NCBI RefSeq assembly: GCF_031178505.1
Contig: NZ_JAPSIW010000007.1
Coordinates: 1-41,738 of the forward strand
DNA length: 41,738 nucleotides
Reading direction: 5' to 3'
From: Streptomyces sp.
GTDB taxonomy: Bacteria; Actinomycetota; Actinomycetes; Streptomycetales; Streptomycetaceae
Both the position numbers and the translations under genes were made by a program. Numbering within the stretch: position 1 is the stretch's first letter; every line of letters starts with the position of its first letter. This document shows positions 16,387 through 23,985 of this stretch, piece after piece. The notes below the pieces were generated by a model. That model saw only the letters and a program-made list of their open reading frames with translations, ran no database searches and was not told where the DNA came from.

Positions 16387-17844
16387 CTACGCGAGCGCAG
16401 CCTCCCGCTCCGCGCTGCTTGCGTCGACTCCCGCTCCGCGCTGGTGCCCGATGCCGGGTACCTCTGGCTCCCGGCGCTCCCGGAATTCACCTCCCCTACT
16501 CGCTCCGCCGTCCGCAGGCCCTTGATGGTCCGGCGCGGGCTCAGGAGCCTGCTGTGACGCGGCAGCCACGGCGCGCCGGGCTCTCTCCTCCTCGGCGATC
16601 TTCCTCAGCTCCGGGAGGATCTGCTTCACTGCGGTACGGACCGCTCCATCGGCCAGGATGCCCTCCTGCTTTCCGTTCTTGAAGCCCTTCCCGGCCGCCT
16701 TCCCCAGCTCCATGTTCGCCCGGTAAGCGGCCCCGTTGCTGACCTGTGGACTGCCGTCCAGCACGCGGAGGTCACCGGCCCGGATCTGCTCCACCAGGGC
16801 GTCGCGCAGCTGGTCCTTCTTCGGCTTGTTTGAGGGCGTCAGGGGCGATGGCACAGGCGCCTGCTGGGCGGCGGCCTGCGGAGTCGGAGCGGGTGGCGTC
16901 AGCTGCGCGGCGGCCGCGGTGCCTATCGGGTCGGTTGCGGCGGCTGTTGCGGGGACGGTCACTGCGGGCGGCTGCTGAACGGCGACAGGACTGGGCGCCG
17001 TCGCCGCCTGCGTCACGGGTGCTGACGGTTCTGTGGACGCGACCTGTCGCTGGACCGCGGGAACGCCCTCCCGCGCCTGTGGCGGCTCCGCTGGCTGCGG
17101 CGCCGGCGCGGCGTGCTCCACCTCGGGGAAGGGCTTCCTCGAGCCCGGGGCGCGGACGTACTGCAAGGTACTGTGCAGATCCTTGCGCCACATCTTCCAC
17201 ATCTGCCAGGGATACCCGACGAACGGCACCCACAAGAGCAAGCTGTAACCACGCTCGACGTTCTTCTTGACCTTCCGCTTCGGATACTTGCCGAGGACCA
17301 GCTGCTCGACCTTCTTGAGCAGGGTCTCCAGGAACACCGCGTACACCAGCGGCGGGATGACCGCGACGAGCCGACCGCCGAGCGAGGCCGACGGAGCGTG
17401 CAGCAGGTTCATCGTCGCGGAGGCCGCGATAAACGCCACCAGGTAGAAGCGGGTCAGCTGGCTGGACCGGGCCGTCAGTGCCTCGAACAGCCGCAGCAGC
17501 GACAAACCGAGCGCACCCGCGTCCAGGAGGAGGGCGAAGCCTGTCGCCGCAGACCAGGAGCCCCCGTTGCGGTCGAAGGCGTACGCCTTCTGAGCCGCGA
17601 AGGACAACCAGGCCGCGATGCCGGCGATGCAGAAGATGATGACGAACGCGATCGCGAGGCTGATCACGGCCAGACGCCGACGCCAAGCTTTCCGTCGGTG
17701 GTCGGCAAGCTGGTCACGTTCTTCTGCCGACATCTTGTCCTGCTCGCGGCTGCGGCGTGAACGCAGTACGAGCGCCAGCGCCGCCAACACGCAGAGCGCG
17801 GCAAACCCGATGCCAGCAGGCAGTACGACCGTTTCGATCGTCAC
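16387..17844 (-). CDS. DUF2637/SpdB-like multi-spanning membrane protein
   Basis: 485 residues. Five hydrophobic segments lie in the first 175 residues (about 8-28, 58-83, 97-118, 131-148, 158-173), followed by a basic stretch (KYPKRKVKKNVERGYS), a long Pro/Ala/Gln linker (about 230-335) and a charged helical C-terminus. This matches the DUF2637 family, frequent on Streptomyces plasmids beside partition and transfer genes and grouped with spread (Spd) proteins that help a plasmid move through the recipient mycelium. The soluble tail has QLRDALVEQIRAGDLRVLDG, a recurring winged-helix-like module in plasmid proteins. Function is inferred from family and location. Confidence 0.8.
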   Translation of the reverse strand: MTIETVVLPAGIGFAALCVLAALALVLRSRRSREQDKMSAEERDQLADHRRKAWRRRLAVISLAIAFVIIFCIAGIAAWLSFAAQKAYAFDRNGGSWSAATGFALLLDAGALGLSLLRLFEALTARSSQLTRFYLVAFIAASATMNLLHAPSASLGGRLVAVIPPLVYAVFLETLLKKVEQLVLGKYPKRKVKKNVERGYSLLLWVPFVGYPWQMWKMWRKDLHSTLQYVRAPGSRKPFPEVEHAAPAPQPAEPPQAREGVPAVQRQVASTEPSAPVTQAATAPSPVAVQQPPAVTVPATAAATDPIGTAAAAQLTPPAPTPQAAAQQAPVPSPLTPSNKPKKDQLRDALVEQIRAGDLRVLDGSPQVSNGAAYRANMELGKAAGKGFKNGKQEGILADGAVRTAVKQILPELRKIAEEERARRAVAAASQQAPEPAPDHQGPADGGASRGGEFRERREPEVPGIGHQRGAGVDASSAEREAALA

Positions 17845-18157
17845 TGATACGCCCCCTCTCTCCAGTGCGCAGCCGCGCCCTCGGGACCGCGCGGCCTGCT
17901 ACTGACGGCCGCCCCCTGGTGACGCATGGACTCTCCGATCATCGACACGGGCACTGGGCCCCATAACCCTAGAACGAGGCACCCACAGTCCCGACAGTCA
18001 CAGCATCCTCGGGCTCGGCACCCATCCGAGACAGCCCTTGCCGAAGGTGCTGAAACGCCGGTGGACCTGTATCGCGCGATACAGGTCCACCGGCGTGAGG
18101 TTGTATCGCGCGATACAGGTTCCAGAGTTGTATCGCGCGATACAGGTCCGTCAGCGG
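17845..18157. other. Region upstream of DUF2637 gene and downstream of parB
   Basis: About 310 bases with no gene. The left part should carry the promoter of the DUF2637 gene (the sequence around 17960-17975 is locally AT-rich); the right part holds the three TGTATCGCGCGATACA palindromes described separately. Confidence 0.6.
18055..18144. repeat. parS-like centromere candidate: three TGTATCGCGCGATACA sites
   Basis: The 16-bp palindrome TGTATCGCGCGATACA occurs exactly at 18068-18083, 18102-18117 and 18129-18144. The first copy sits at the centre of a 42-bp perfect palindrome (18055-18096). The array begins 14 bases beyond the parB stop. Repeated palindromes next to parAB are the classical layout of a plasmid centromere bound by ParB; the motif differs from the chromosomal Streptomyces parS (GTTTCACGTGAAAC). 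The long palindrome could also terminate the parAB transcript. Confidence 0.75.
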
Positions 18158-19096
18158 CTACGAAGCAGGGGGGTCGCCGAGTTCGGCCAGGATCGTACGG
18201 GCAACCAGGAGCGCCACCTCCGGCTGAGCCCTTGCGGCCTCTCGTACCTTGGCCTCATCGAACGTGCCCGGGTTGGCCTGGAAGCGCAGAACCGGCGTGC
18301 TGGTGGCCGTGGTGGGAGGTTCGTCCTCATCAACCTCCTTGGCGGTGGTGAATCCCAGCTGATCCCGAACGGCCTCTAGCGCTTTCGCGCTGGTGTCTCC
18401 CGAAGCGGCCGCCGTCGTCCAGACCAGGCGCACGCTGTCCTTTCCGTAATTGTTCAGAACTGGAGACAGAACGTCGATCTGGCGCACTCCGAGGGCCCCA
18501 ACGCCCTCCAGTCCAGCCAGCGCTTCGAGGAGGGGTTCCTCTTTGACCATACGAAACGCATGCTGGCGGGAGACATTCACTGTCCTCAACCACGCTGACC
18601 ACGAGCGGCAGGGCTTCCCGGTCGTCGGGTCGATGATGTGACGCCAGGAGCCCTTGTGAGCCAACCGCACAGCGGGGCCCGCGTAGTGGAAGTACGCGGT
18701 CAGCGTCCGCTGCTCCATCGCGTCGCGCAGTAGCTGAGCGGCGTGCAGACGCTTCTCGCAGGCGGTGATGATGTCGCCAGGTTCACCGTCCTCCGGTAGC
18801 GCCTCCACGAGTGCGGCCTGAATGGCCTCCGGCAGTTCCTCCGATACCGCGGTAGGGATCGCCGGCTCCGCCCGCAAGTTCAGCCCGGTGCTCGTGAGGT
18901 TCCGCCCGGCGTCACTTCCTGTCGCCTGCTCAGGCAGTGCTGCCCCGCCGCCTTCGGTCTTCCCCTCTGTTTCGCGGGTGACGTGGGGCGGGAACTCGGT
19001 CAGCGGTGGCAGTACCCGACGGCCACGGCCCTTCCCCTCTGCCTCAAGCTGGTCCTCCGCGGCCGGACCGGTAGGAATCGAGGCGCCCTTGGCCAT
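18158..19096 (-). CDS. parB: ParB-like plasmid partition protein
   Basis: 312 residues. ATG 19096 shares one base with the parA stop (TGATG). The N-terminal 75 residues are low-complexity and probably disordered. The middle holds a helical region with CRSWSAWLRTVNVSRQHAFRMVKE (about 172-195), a plausible helix-turn-helix. The canonical ParB arginine-patch box (GERRxRA) that binds CTP in chromosomal ParB is not visible, so this is a divergent, plasmid-type centromere-binding protein. Assignment rests on parA coupling and on the three adjacent palindromes. A KorB-like transcriptional role cannot be excluded. Confidence 0.78.
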   Translation of the reverse strand: MAKGASIPTGPAAEDQLEAEGKGRGRRVLPPLTEFPPHVTRETEGKTEGGGAALPEQATGSDAGRNLTSTGLNLRAEPAIPTAVSEELPEAIQAALVEALPEDGEPGDIITACEKRLHAAQLLRDAMEQRTLTAYFHYAGPAVRLAHKGSWRHIIDPTTGKPCRSWSAWLRTVNVSRQHAFRMVKEEPLLEALAGLEGVGALGVRQIDVLSPVLNNYGKDSVRLVWTTAAASGDTSAKALEAVRDQLGFTTAKEVDEDEPPTTATSTPVLRFQANPGTFDEAKVREAARAQPEVALLVARTILAELGDPPAS

Positions 19097-19932
19097 CAGA
19101 GCGACACCCTCTCAAGCTCGCGCTGCACGATCAGTCCCGTCCCCAGTGCTTGGTCCCTGGTGATGATCTCGGACTCGACGAGCAGGGGAATGAAGTTGAC
19201 GAGATCCTTCCAGCGAGGCCGTTCCTTGTCCTGACTCGTCAGCTCTCGGTTCTCGAACGTAGTCGTTGCCGGGCCGGGAATCCGTCCGTAGACCCGCTTG
19301 TAGGCAACCAGCATGGGGATCTCGGTGTCCAGGAGCGGGTAGGGCCCCCCTTCCTGCTCCTCGTCCAGTAGCCGCTCGCGGGCGTCGATCCTGTCGTTGC
19401 TCACCTCGCAGCGACTGAGTACGAAGTTCATCGACAGGGGCTTGCCCGTGTTGTTGAGCGCAGCACCCATGAGGACGGCCTGTCGAGTCTGGTACGCCTG
19501 CTCGGTATCGCCTTCGTCCGGGCACAGCGGCACCAGGAGGATGTTCACCCGACGGACCGCCGCCAGGAAACAGTCGTAGTTGCCGCCGCCGACATCCACC
19601 ACGATGTCGTCGACATCGCCGCGGGCTTTGACCTCGTCGATGGCCTGGTCGAGGTCGTCGAACGGGTGCCGGATGACTTCGAAGGGCCACGGGAAGTATC
19701 CGCGCAGCCGGGCCTTCTCTGGCCACTTGCTGCTCGTCTGACTCGCACTGTCCGCGTCGAACATCACGACCTTTCGGCCGAGAACGACCGCGAGGAAGAG
19801 TGCGATCAGCTTGGCCAGCCTGGTCTTCCCGGTTCCGCCCTTCAAGGCGCCGACCGCGATGACACGGGTCTCTCGCCGGTTGGCCTTTCTGGCCTCCAAG
19901 GGAAGGCTAGGCTCTGGGATAGGTGTCGTCAC
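19096..19932 (-). CDS. parA: ParA-family partition ATPase
   Basis: 278 residues from GTG 19932, chosen because GAGGAAG lies 5-8 bases upstream; the frame is open to a TTG at 20091, but that extension reads as low-complexity. Deviant Walker A KGGTGKT (31-37) has the signature lysine of the ParA/MinD class; VVMFDADSASQTS is the Walker A' region and DDIVVDVGGG the Walker B strand. It should form ATP-dependent dynamic patterns on the nucleoid and move plasmid copies via ParB bound to the palindromes at 18055-18144. All motifs are intact. It is divergent from the toxin-antitoxin candidate. Confidence 0.93.
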   Translation of the reverse strand: MTTPIPEPSLPLEARKANRRETRVIAVGALKGGTGKTRLAKLIALFLAVVLGRKVVMFDADSASQTSSKWPEKARLRGYFPWPFEVIRHPFDDLDQAIDEVKARGDVDDIVVDVGGGNYDCFLAAVRRVNILLVPLCPDEGDTEQAYQTRQAVLMGAALNNTGKPLSMNFVLSRCEVSNDRIDARERLLDEEQEGGPYPLLDTEIPMLVAYKRVYGRIPGPATTTFENRELTSQDKERPRWKDLVNFIPLLVESEIITRDQALGTGLIVQRELERVSL

Positions 19933-20182
19933 GTTCTTCCTCACAGGGTGGGTGCTGGCGGTTGGCCTGGAGGTGCCCGTCTCGGCCAGGAGGCGGGCAC
20001 CGAGTGCTTTCGGGGCGAGCGTATCCGCGCTGTGGCCCCGCGAAGGGAAAGACCCCGGGTTCGCCGGCGTTCTCACCTTGTGAGCGGACAATCTGACGAA
20101 CCTGATGCGGAACGCCCGGGTGGCCCCATGGCGGCGTGCGCACGAGTAACGTCATAGGTAGCGACCCCCAGAGGAGGAAATC

Positions 20183-20479
20183 GTGACTGCGCAGCCCGAT
20201 CACAGCGCGACATCGTTCGTACCGCCGATGCGCACGCTTGCTCAGCTACGCGAGGCCCTCTCCGTATGGGGATTTCCGGGCGACCGGCAGAACTTCGATG
20301 AGGAACTCAATGCGGCCGACCTGGACGACCTGGCCAAGGTGCGCCAGATCACCCAGGCCTACCGTCACCGCATCCTCATGCGGTGCACCCCTCAAGCCGT
20401 GGCCGCACTGGCACGGCCCACCGGCGACATCGAGGACGAGCTCCGCCGCAAGCTGGGCGAGGCCGGGATCGCCCGGTGA
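20183..20479 (+). CDS. Candidate type II antitoxin
   Basis: 98 residues from GTG 20183 with AGGAGGAAATC directly upstream. It is a small charged, helical protein (DEELNAADLDDLAKVRQITQAYRHRILMR) with no clear DNA-binding motif. The stop overlaps the start of the 90-residue downstream gene (GTGA), the coupling typical of antitoxin-toxin operons, and the pair is divergent from parA in a plasmid core, where addiction modules are common. I do not recognise an antitoxin family; the call depends on the RelE-like look of its partner. Confidence 0.55.
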   Translation: MTAQPDHSATSFVPPMRTLAQLREALSVWGFPGDRQNFDEELNAADLDDLAKVRQITQAYRHRILMRCTPQAVAALARPTGDIEDELRRKLGEAGIAR

Positions 20480-20748
20480 CCCACGCCTTCCTCAGTGACG
20501 CAGCAGACAAGATCCTTACCGAGCTCACCCCGTCAGAACGCGCTGCTGTCGAATCCGTAAGGCGGACTCTTGAGGCGGACCCGGCGCCAGAAGGCGCACG
20601 CGGCCTTCCGGACGCCGACCCTCAATCAGAGTCCTATGCCATTGAGTTGCTGCCTGAACAGACAGGCGGTCGGGGTATCTCCGTCGTCTACCGGCACAGC
20701 CAGGACTTGGATGCCTGCCTCATTCTTTGGCTGATCGCTGGCCCGTAG
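20476..20748 (+). CDS. Candidate RelE/ParE-fold toxin
   Basis: 90 residues from GTG 20476, overlapping the upstream stop. The pattern of helix (SDAADKILTELTPSERAAVESVRRTLEADP), central loop, then strands (ESYAIELLPEQ, GISVVYRHSQ, ACLILWLIAGP) fits the RelE/ParE toxin fold: N-terminal helices with LxxDP, an Ile/Val-Tyr-Arg strand and a final hydrophobic strand. The characteristic catalytic Arg/His/Tyr set of RelE is not certain. With the preceding gene it would form a plasmid-stabilisation module. Confidence 0.6.
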   Translation: MTHAFLSDAADKILTELTPSERAAVESVRRTLEADPAPEGARGLPDADPQSESYAIELLPEQTGGRGISVVYRHSQDLDACLILWLIAGP

Positions 20749-20803
20749 GCGCGCGATCTCCTCTGTTGGGCAGAGCCGCAGAACGAGGCGATGGGGTGAA
20801 TCT

Positions 20804-20860
20804 GTTGGCTGAAGCCAACAGTCTCCCGATACGATTCCTTCGCCGTTGGCTACAACCAAC
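20804..20860. promoter_or_regulatory. Duplicate operator GTTGGCTNNARCCAAC with promoter between
   Basis: Palindromic copies GTTGGCTGAAGCCAAC (20804-20819) and GTTGGCTACAACCAAC (20845-20860) flank a possible -10 (TACGAT, 20830-20835) about 40 bases before the GTG at 20872. The first copy contains TTGGCT, which could act as -35 at 19-base spacing. This is a textbook layout for autorepression by the small regulator encoded next. Confidence 0.65.
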
Positions 20861-20871
20861 AGGGGGTTCCG

Positions 20872-21291
20872 GTGCGTCACGACGTTGACATGTTGGCCGA
20901 CCAGGTCGAGCGGCTTGTGGCAGACGCCGACCAGGTGGCTGGCGCTGAGCGGGTCGAGCTCTTGGCCCGCGCGGCCAGCTTCGCCATAGACCCTCTTCGA
21001 CGGATCGAGCTGCTGATGCTCGTCGCGGATGCCGCCGGCCGAGCCGCCCATCTTGAGGCCGGTGCGGCTCGGCAGGGGAAGAACCGTCCTGGCGGCGCTC
21101 CCGCGACGTATGAGCTGATTGGCGCCGCGGCCGGCCTCAGCCGGGACGTTGCCTATCGACAGCACATGTACGGTGCCGCTCTTGCGTGGCCAGCGAAGCG
21201 TCGCGGAGTGCGCACCGGGCGGACGTCAGCCCGACGCGAAGAGCCACAGGGCGGCGGCGCATCATCGACGAGAGCGGAGGGGGTGAAGTGA
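20872..21291 (+). CDS. Small putative plasmid regulator
   Basis: 139 residues from GTG 20872 with AGGGGG (20861-20866) upstream. Helical and acidic at the N-terminus, then a basic segment and a candidate helix-turn-helix, YELIGAAAGLSRDVAYRQHMYG (about 84-105), with an Arg/Ser-rich tail. It is preceded by two copies of a palindromic operator, so an autoregulatory DNA-binding role is likely. The stop overlaps GTG 21288 of a tiny membrane protein (GTGA). No specific family was recognised; regulators of this size control transfer or copy number on Streptomyces plasmids. Confidence 0.7.
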   Translation: MRHDVDMLADQVERLVADADQVAGAERVELLARAASFAIDPLRRIELLMLVADAAGRAAHLEAGAARQGKNRPGGAPATYELIGAAAGLSRDVAYRQHMYGAALAWPAKRRGVRTGRTSARREEPQGGGASSTRAEGVK

Positions 21292-21440
21292 AGGAAGACG
21301 AGATTGCAAGAGGGGTGGCTCGCGGACTGCGAGAGTACGAACGGTGCAGGGCTGAGGGAGGCGCGCGTTCGCTTCTCGCGGGCGTGACCGTCCTGGCTTT
21401 GGGGATGATCTTCTTCATCTGGCTCGTGACATACGCCTGA
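21288..21440 (+). CDS. 50-residue single-span membrane protein
   Basis: Starts at GTG 21288 behind GGAGGGGG, overlapping the regulator stop. A charged N-terminus (KEDEIARGVARGLREYERCRAEGG) is followed by one membrane helix (about 27-49) ending at the C-terminus. Comparable tiny membrane proteins occur in plasmid transfer regions, but the role is unknown. A perfect terminator follows within five bases. Confidence 0.6.
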   Translation: MKEDEIARGVARGLREYERCRAEGGARSLLAGVTVLALGMIFFIWLVTYA

Positions 21441-21444
21441 CCTG

Positions 21445-21482
21445 CCGGAGGCCCGGACCGTGCTGACGGTCCGGGCCTCCGG
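21445..21482. terminator. Bidirectional 17-bp perfect hairpin terminator
   Basis: Arms 21445-21461 and 21466-21482 are exact complements around gctg, between convergent genes ending at 21440 (+) and 21503 (-). Confidence 0.88.
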
Positions 21483-21502
21483 TGATTCCTGGGGCGGGAG
21501 GG

Positions 21503-22330
21503 TCAGCTTGCGTCGGCAAGCTCCACAAGCCTGATGGCCGTCTCCAGGGCCTCCCGGGCCTGTTCGGTAGTTGCTGAGGGCCTTCCCTGCCGCTTCGCGT
21601 ATGCCTGCGTCACGCGTACGGCGCCGCGTACGTAGGTAACCAAGTTGGCCCGCTCCCGTGCGTCCCGTCGGTCATTGACCGCCTCGGCGAGTTCGCCCCA
21701 CCAGAAGCCGTCATCGTCGGGGTCTTCCGGGATTTCCCCAGCCTCGTGGTACCTGAGAAGTGCTCGCGCGACAGTGTCCAGCTCCGCGTAGACGGCTTCT
21801 CCAGCCGCGATCCGCTGTTGCTCCGCAATTCGTGCCTCTGCGGCTCGTTGATCAACGAGGTGTGCGACCTGCGGCTGCCTCCGGTCGCCCGGCTTGCCGT
21901 TGACGACGACGTGCAGTCGCTTGCGCAGGTTCATCGCGCTGCCGGGGTTCGGCTGGCCGTGGCGGCTCACGTACCCCAGCGCGAGGGCCACCTCCCCCCA
22001 GGAGATGCCGCCGGCGCGCGCATCGTCGATGGCGGAGAGCTGGAAGGGATCGGCGGCGAGACGCAGCCACTCAGCCAGCTGCACCCGCAGCATTGCCGCT
22101 TGCTGGTACGCATCGCCCGTGAGGCGGTGAGCGTGCTCCTGGGCGAAAGTCAGGACACCGAACAGTTCGCCGTCGCCGGGCCAGTACTCCAGGTATGCCT
22201 GGTCCCTGCCGTTCGCGCAATGAAGCTCGTACAGCTGCGCAGCGAGCGTATGCGGAGAGGCCTTGGGAGCCTGTCGGGCGGGCCGTGCTTCGCGGGCTGT
22301 CGGGGGTGCGGTTTTACGTGTACGTCGCAC
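21503..22330 (-). CDS. Hypothetical cytosolic protein of plasmid core
   Basis: 275 residues, basic at the N-terminus (RRTRKTAPPTAREARPARQAPK), then helical. Residues about 95-135 contain IDDARAGGISWGEVALALGYVSRHGQPN, which resembles a helix-turn-helix, with a basic RKRLHV segment just after. A Trp-rich acidic section (EDPDDDGFWWGELAEAVNDRRDA) follows. DNA binding is plausible. It is six bases downstream of the next leftward gene, so the two form one transcript from the palindrome-rich promoter region at 22919-23200. No family was recognised; a replication or regulatory role is possible but not shown. Confidence 0.7.
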   Translation of the reverse strand: MRRTRKTAPPTAREARPARQAPKASPHTLAAQLYELHCANGRDQAYLEYWPGDGELFGVLTFAQEHAHRLTGDAYQQAAMLRVQLAEWLRLAADPFQLSAIDDARAGGISWGEVALALGYVSRHGQPNPGSAMNLRKRLHVVVNGKPGDRRQPQVAHLVDQRAAEARIAEQQRIAAGEAVYAELDTVARALLRYHEAGEIPEDPDDDGFWWGELAEAVNDRRDARERANLVTYVRGAVRVTQAYAKRQGRPSATTEQAREALETAIRLVELADAS

Positions 22331-22336
22331 TCCCCA

Positions 22337-22918
22337 TCACCCTGCTGTGACAATCCGCAGGGTATGACCTGTAGGGAGCAGAGCAGTTCCCTCGGGGCCG
22401 ACACCAATGTCTTGCAGCTCGCTAGGCAAAGCGCTCACTGCGAGTTCAGCGAGCCCGCGGAAGCGATCGACGGCGAGAGCCGCATCGAACGTACTGCCCG
22501 TGTCGTACAGTCCAAGCCACAGCATCTGCTCCCACTGCACGGTTTCCGCCCACGGTGCGAGGCCGCGAACGAATGCCGCCATCTCGGCGGTACTGGTGCT
22601 GCGGCTGCGGTCACGGGTGGGATCGAGTGGTGCTTCGGGAGTAGCAGGTGAAGCCTCCACGGTCACGGAGACTTCGTTGATTGCGCCTTGAACCTTGTGG
22701 ATGACTGGACGGCCGGGCGTCAGGAATTGAACGCCGAGGGCCTTCGCTGCGGCCGGGACGAGAGCGGAAGGGTGCTCTTGAGGGAAGATCGGTCCGCGGA
22801 TGCGGACAGAACCGCTGGGTCGGCACGTGATGCTGAGTCGCTCCACTTCTCCGAGCAGACCCAGCAAGTCGGACGTTGTGGTCAGGATGCCCGCCATCCT
22901 GATGTCCGGGCTGACCAT
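22337..22918 (-). CDS. Hypothetical protein
   Basis: 193 residues with balanced composition, no membrane helix, cysteine cluster or nucleotide-binding motif. A beta-rich first half (LSITCRPSGSVRIRGP, VSVTVEASP) precedes a Ser/Thr/Arg linker and a helical second half. It is the first gene after the divergent regulatory region and is followed at six bases by the 275-residue protein. Function unknown. Confidence 0.65.
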   Translation of the reverse strand: MVSPDIRMAGILTTTSDLLGLLGEVERLSITCRPSGSVRIRGPIFPQEHPSALVPAAAKALGVQFLTPGRPVIHKVQGAINEVSVTVEASPATPEAPLDPTRDRSRSTSTAEMAAFVRGLAPWAETVQWEQMLWLGLYDTGSTFDAALAVDRFRGLAELAVSALPSELQDIGVGPEGTALLPTGHTLRIVTAG

Positions 22919-23200
22919 GCGATCACTCTCCTGCGAGTGGGTGTTCGAAGGGGCTGAGGGCAGAGTCTTAGCAGGTCAGGGTGTATGTGGGCGATTCATG
23001 TGTCAGCTCGAAAGCGCTCCCCCCTGGTCCACAGTGGAACGCAGCCTACCCGACAGATCGCGCTCTTTTCCTATTAGGAAAAGGTGCGGTCGCCAGGGGA
23101 GTTGGTCCTTCCCTCATCGCGCATAACCAGAATTATGCGCGGCTCAAACGATCTTGTTTGAACGGCGCCTTGGCGTCGATGTCATCAATATGATGACGCC
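22919..23200. promoter_or_regulatory. Palindrome-rich divergent regulatory region
   Basis: About 280 bases, clearly more AT-rich than its surroundings, between divergent operons. Four distinct palindromes lie in 133 bases: CTTTTCCTA-T-TAGGAAAAG (23065-23083), GCGCATAA-N6-TTATGCGC (23119-23140), TCAAAC-N6-GTTTGA (23144-23161) and GTCATCA-ATA-TGATGAC (23181-23197). These look like binding sites for several regulators or an origin-type region rather than terminators, since both flanking genes are transcribed away from it. Confidence 0.65.
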
Positions 23201-23626
23201 ATGACTCAAGATCCCAACTCGTACGCGCGGGAGGCGGCGGCCTTGGAGCGACTCACCCGCCGCCACGGCGGCGAGCGCTACCGCCGGCTCAACTCCCACG
23301 GTGGCCCCTACCTCGCAGCCACCCCTCTGGAGGCGGTGCTGCTGGTCGTCAATGCTTTGGACCGCGATGGCGAGGGCCGCGTCACCGGCCAGGACACGGA
23401 GGACGCGATCCTGCTCCTAGACCGTGCCCGTGGCGAACTCGACCTCCACGAACTGGAGCTGGTCGACCACGCTCGCCTTCACCACGGCCGTACCTGGGGG
23501 CAAGTCGCCGAGGCGGCAGGAGGGGGACGAGACCGCCGCATCGCCCAAACCCGCTATAGCCGCCTGCGGGAACGCACGCCCGGCTACACGCCGCCGGCCG
23601 CCCCCCAGGAAGCCACCCGCGTATGA
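23201..23626 (+). CDS. Hypothetical protein, first of an overlapped small-gene operon
   Basis: 141 residues, charged and helical, with LLDRARGELDLHELELVDHARLHHGRTWGQVAEAAGGG (about 70-107), a helix-turn-helix-like region typical of small Streptomyces DNA-binding proteins in which RTWxQVAEA follows a histidine-rich helix. The ATG lies four bases beyond the last palindrome (23181-23197), so that palindrome is probably its operator. The stop overlaps the next ATG (ATGA). Likely a regulator of the operon; family not assigned. Confidence 0.7.
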   Translation: MTQDPNSYAREAAALERLTRRHGGERYRRLNSHGGPYLAATPLEAVLLVVNALDRDGEGRVTGQDTEDAILLLDRARGELDLHELELVDHARLHHGRTWGQVAEAAGGGRDRRIAQTRYSRLRERTPGYTPPAAPQEATRV

Positions 23627-23985
23627 ACGGCGACTACGAACACACTCGGGACCACATCCGGGCCACCCGTGGCCCATTCACCGACGAGGAACAGCGTGCA
23701 GCGGAGCTGGAGCTGGCGATGCTCCATGCCGACGGGCACCTTCTGCACCTGCGGGCGTCCGAGGGCGATCCGCCGACGCTGGAGGAGTGGGGGACGCACT
23801 ACCGCCGCACCGCCCCGCTGCTGGTGCGTCTGGCACTGTCGAACCCGGGACGCTATGAGGAGATGGCCCGCGTGGCAGTGCGGAAGTGGAGCGAGGCCGA
23901 GCAGCTCGAAGTGGCCGCCATCGCCGCGGTGGGCACGGGCGAGGACGCCGAACGCTGGCTCGCGGGTAAGGAGGGCGACGCATGA
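23623..23985 (+). CDS. Hypothetical small acidic protein
   Basis: 120 residues. The ATG overlaps the upstream stop (ATGA) and its own stop overlaps the following ATG. Helical, rich in Glu/Ala/Leu, no membrane segment. LEEWGTHYRRTAPLLVRLALSNPGRYEEMARVAVRKW suggests a compact helical bundle. Function unknown; the coupling implies stoichiometric expression with its neighbours. Confidence 0.68.
   Translation: MNGDYEHTRDHIRATRGPFTDEEQRAAELELAMLHADGHLLHLRASEGDPPTLEEWGTHYRRTAPLLVRLALSNPGRYEEMARVAVRKWSEAEQLEVAAIAAVGTGEDAERWLAGKEGDA

Noticed and set aside
18055-18096. 42-bp palindrome as a mere parAB terminator
   Set aside because: Its 16-bp core recurs twice more at irregular spacing in the same region, which a terminator does not explain.
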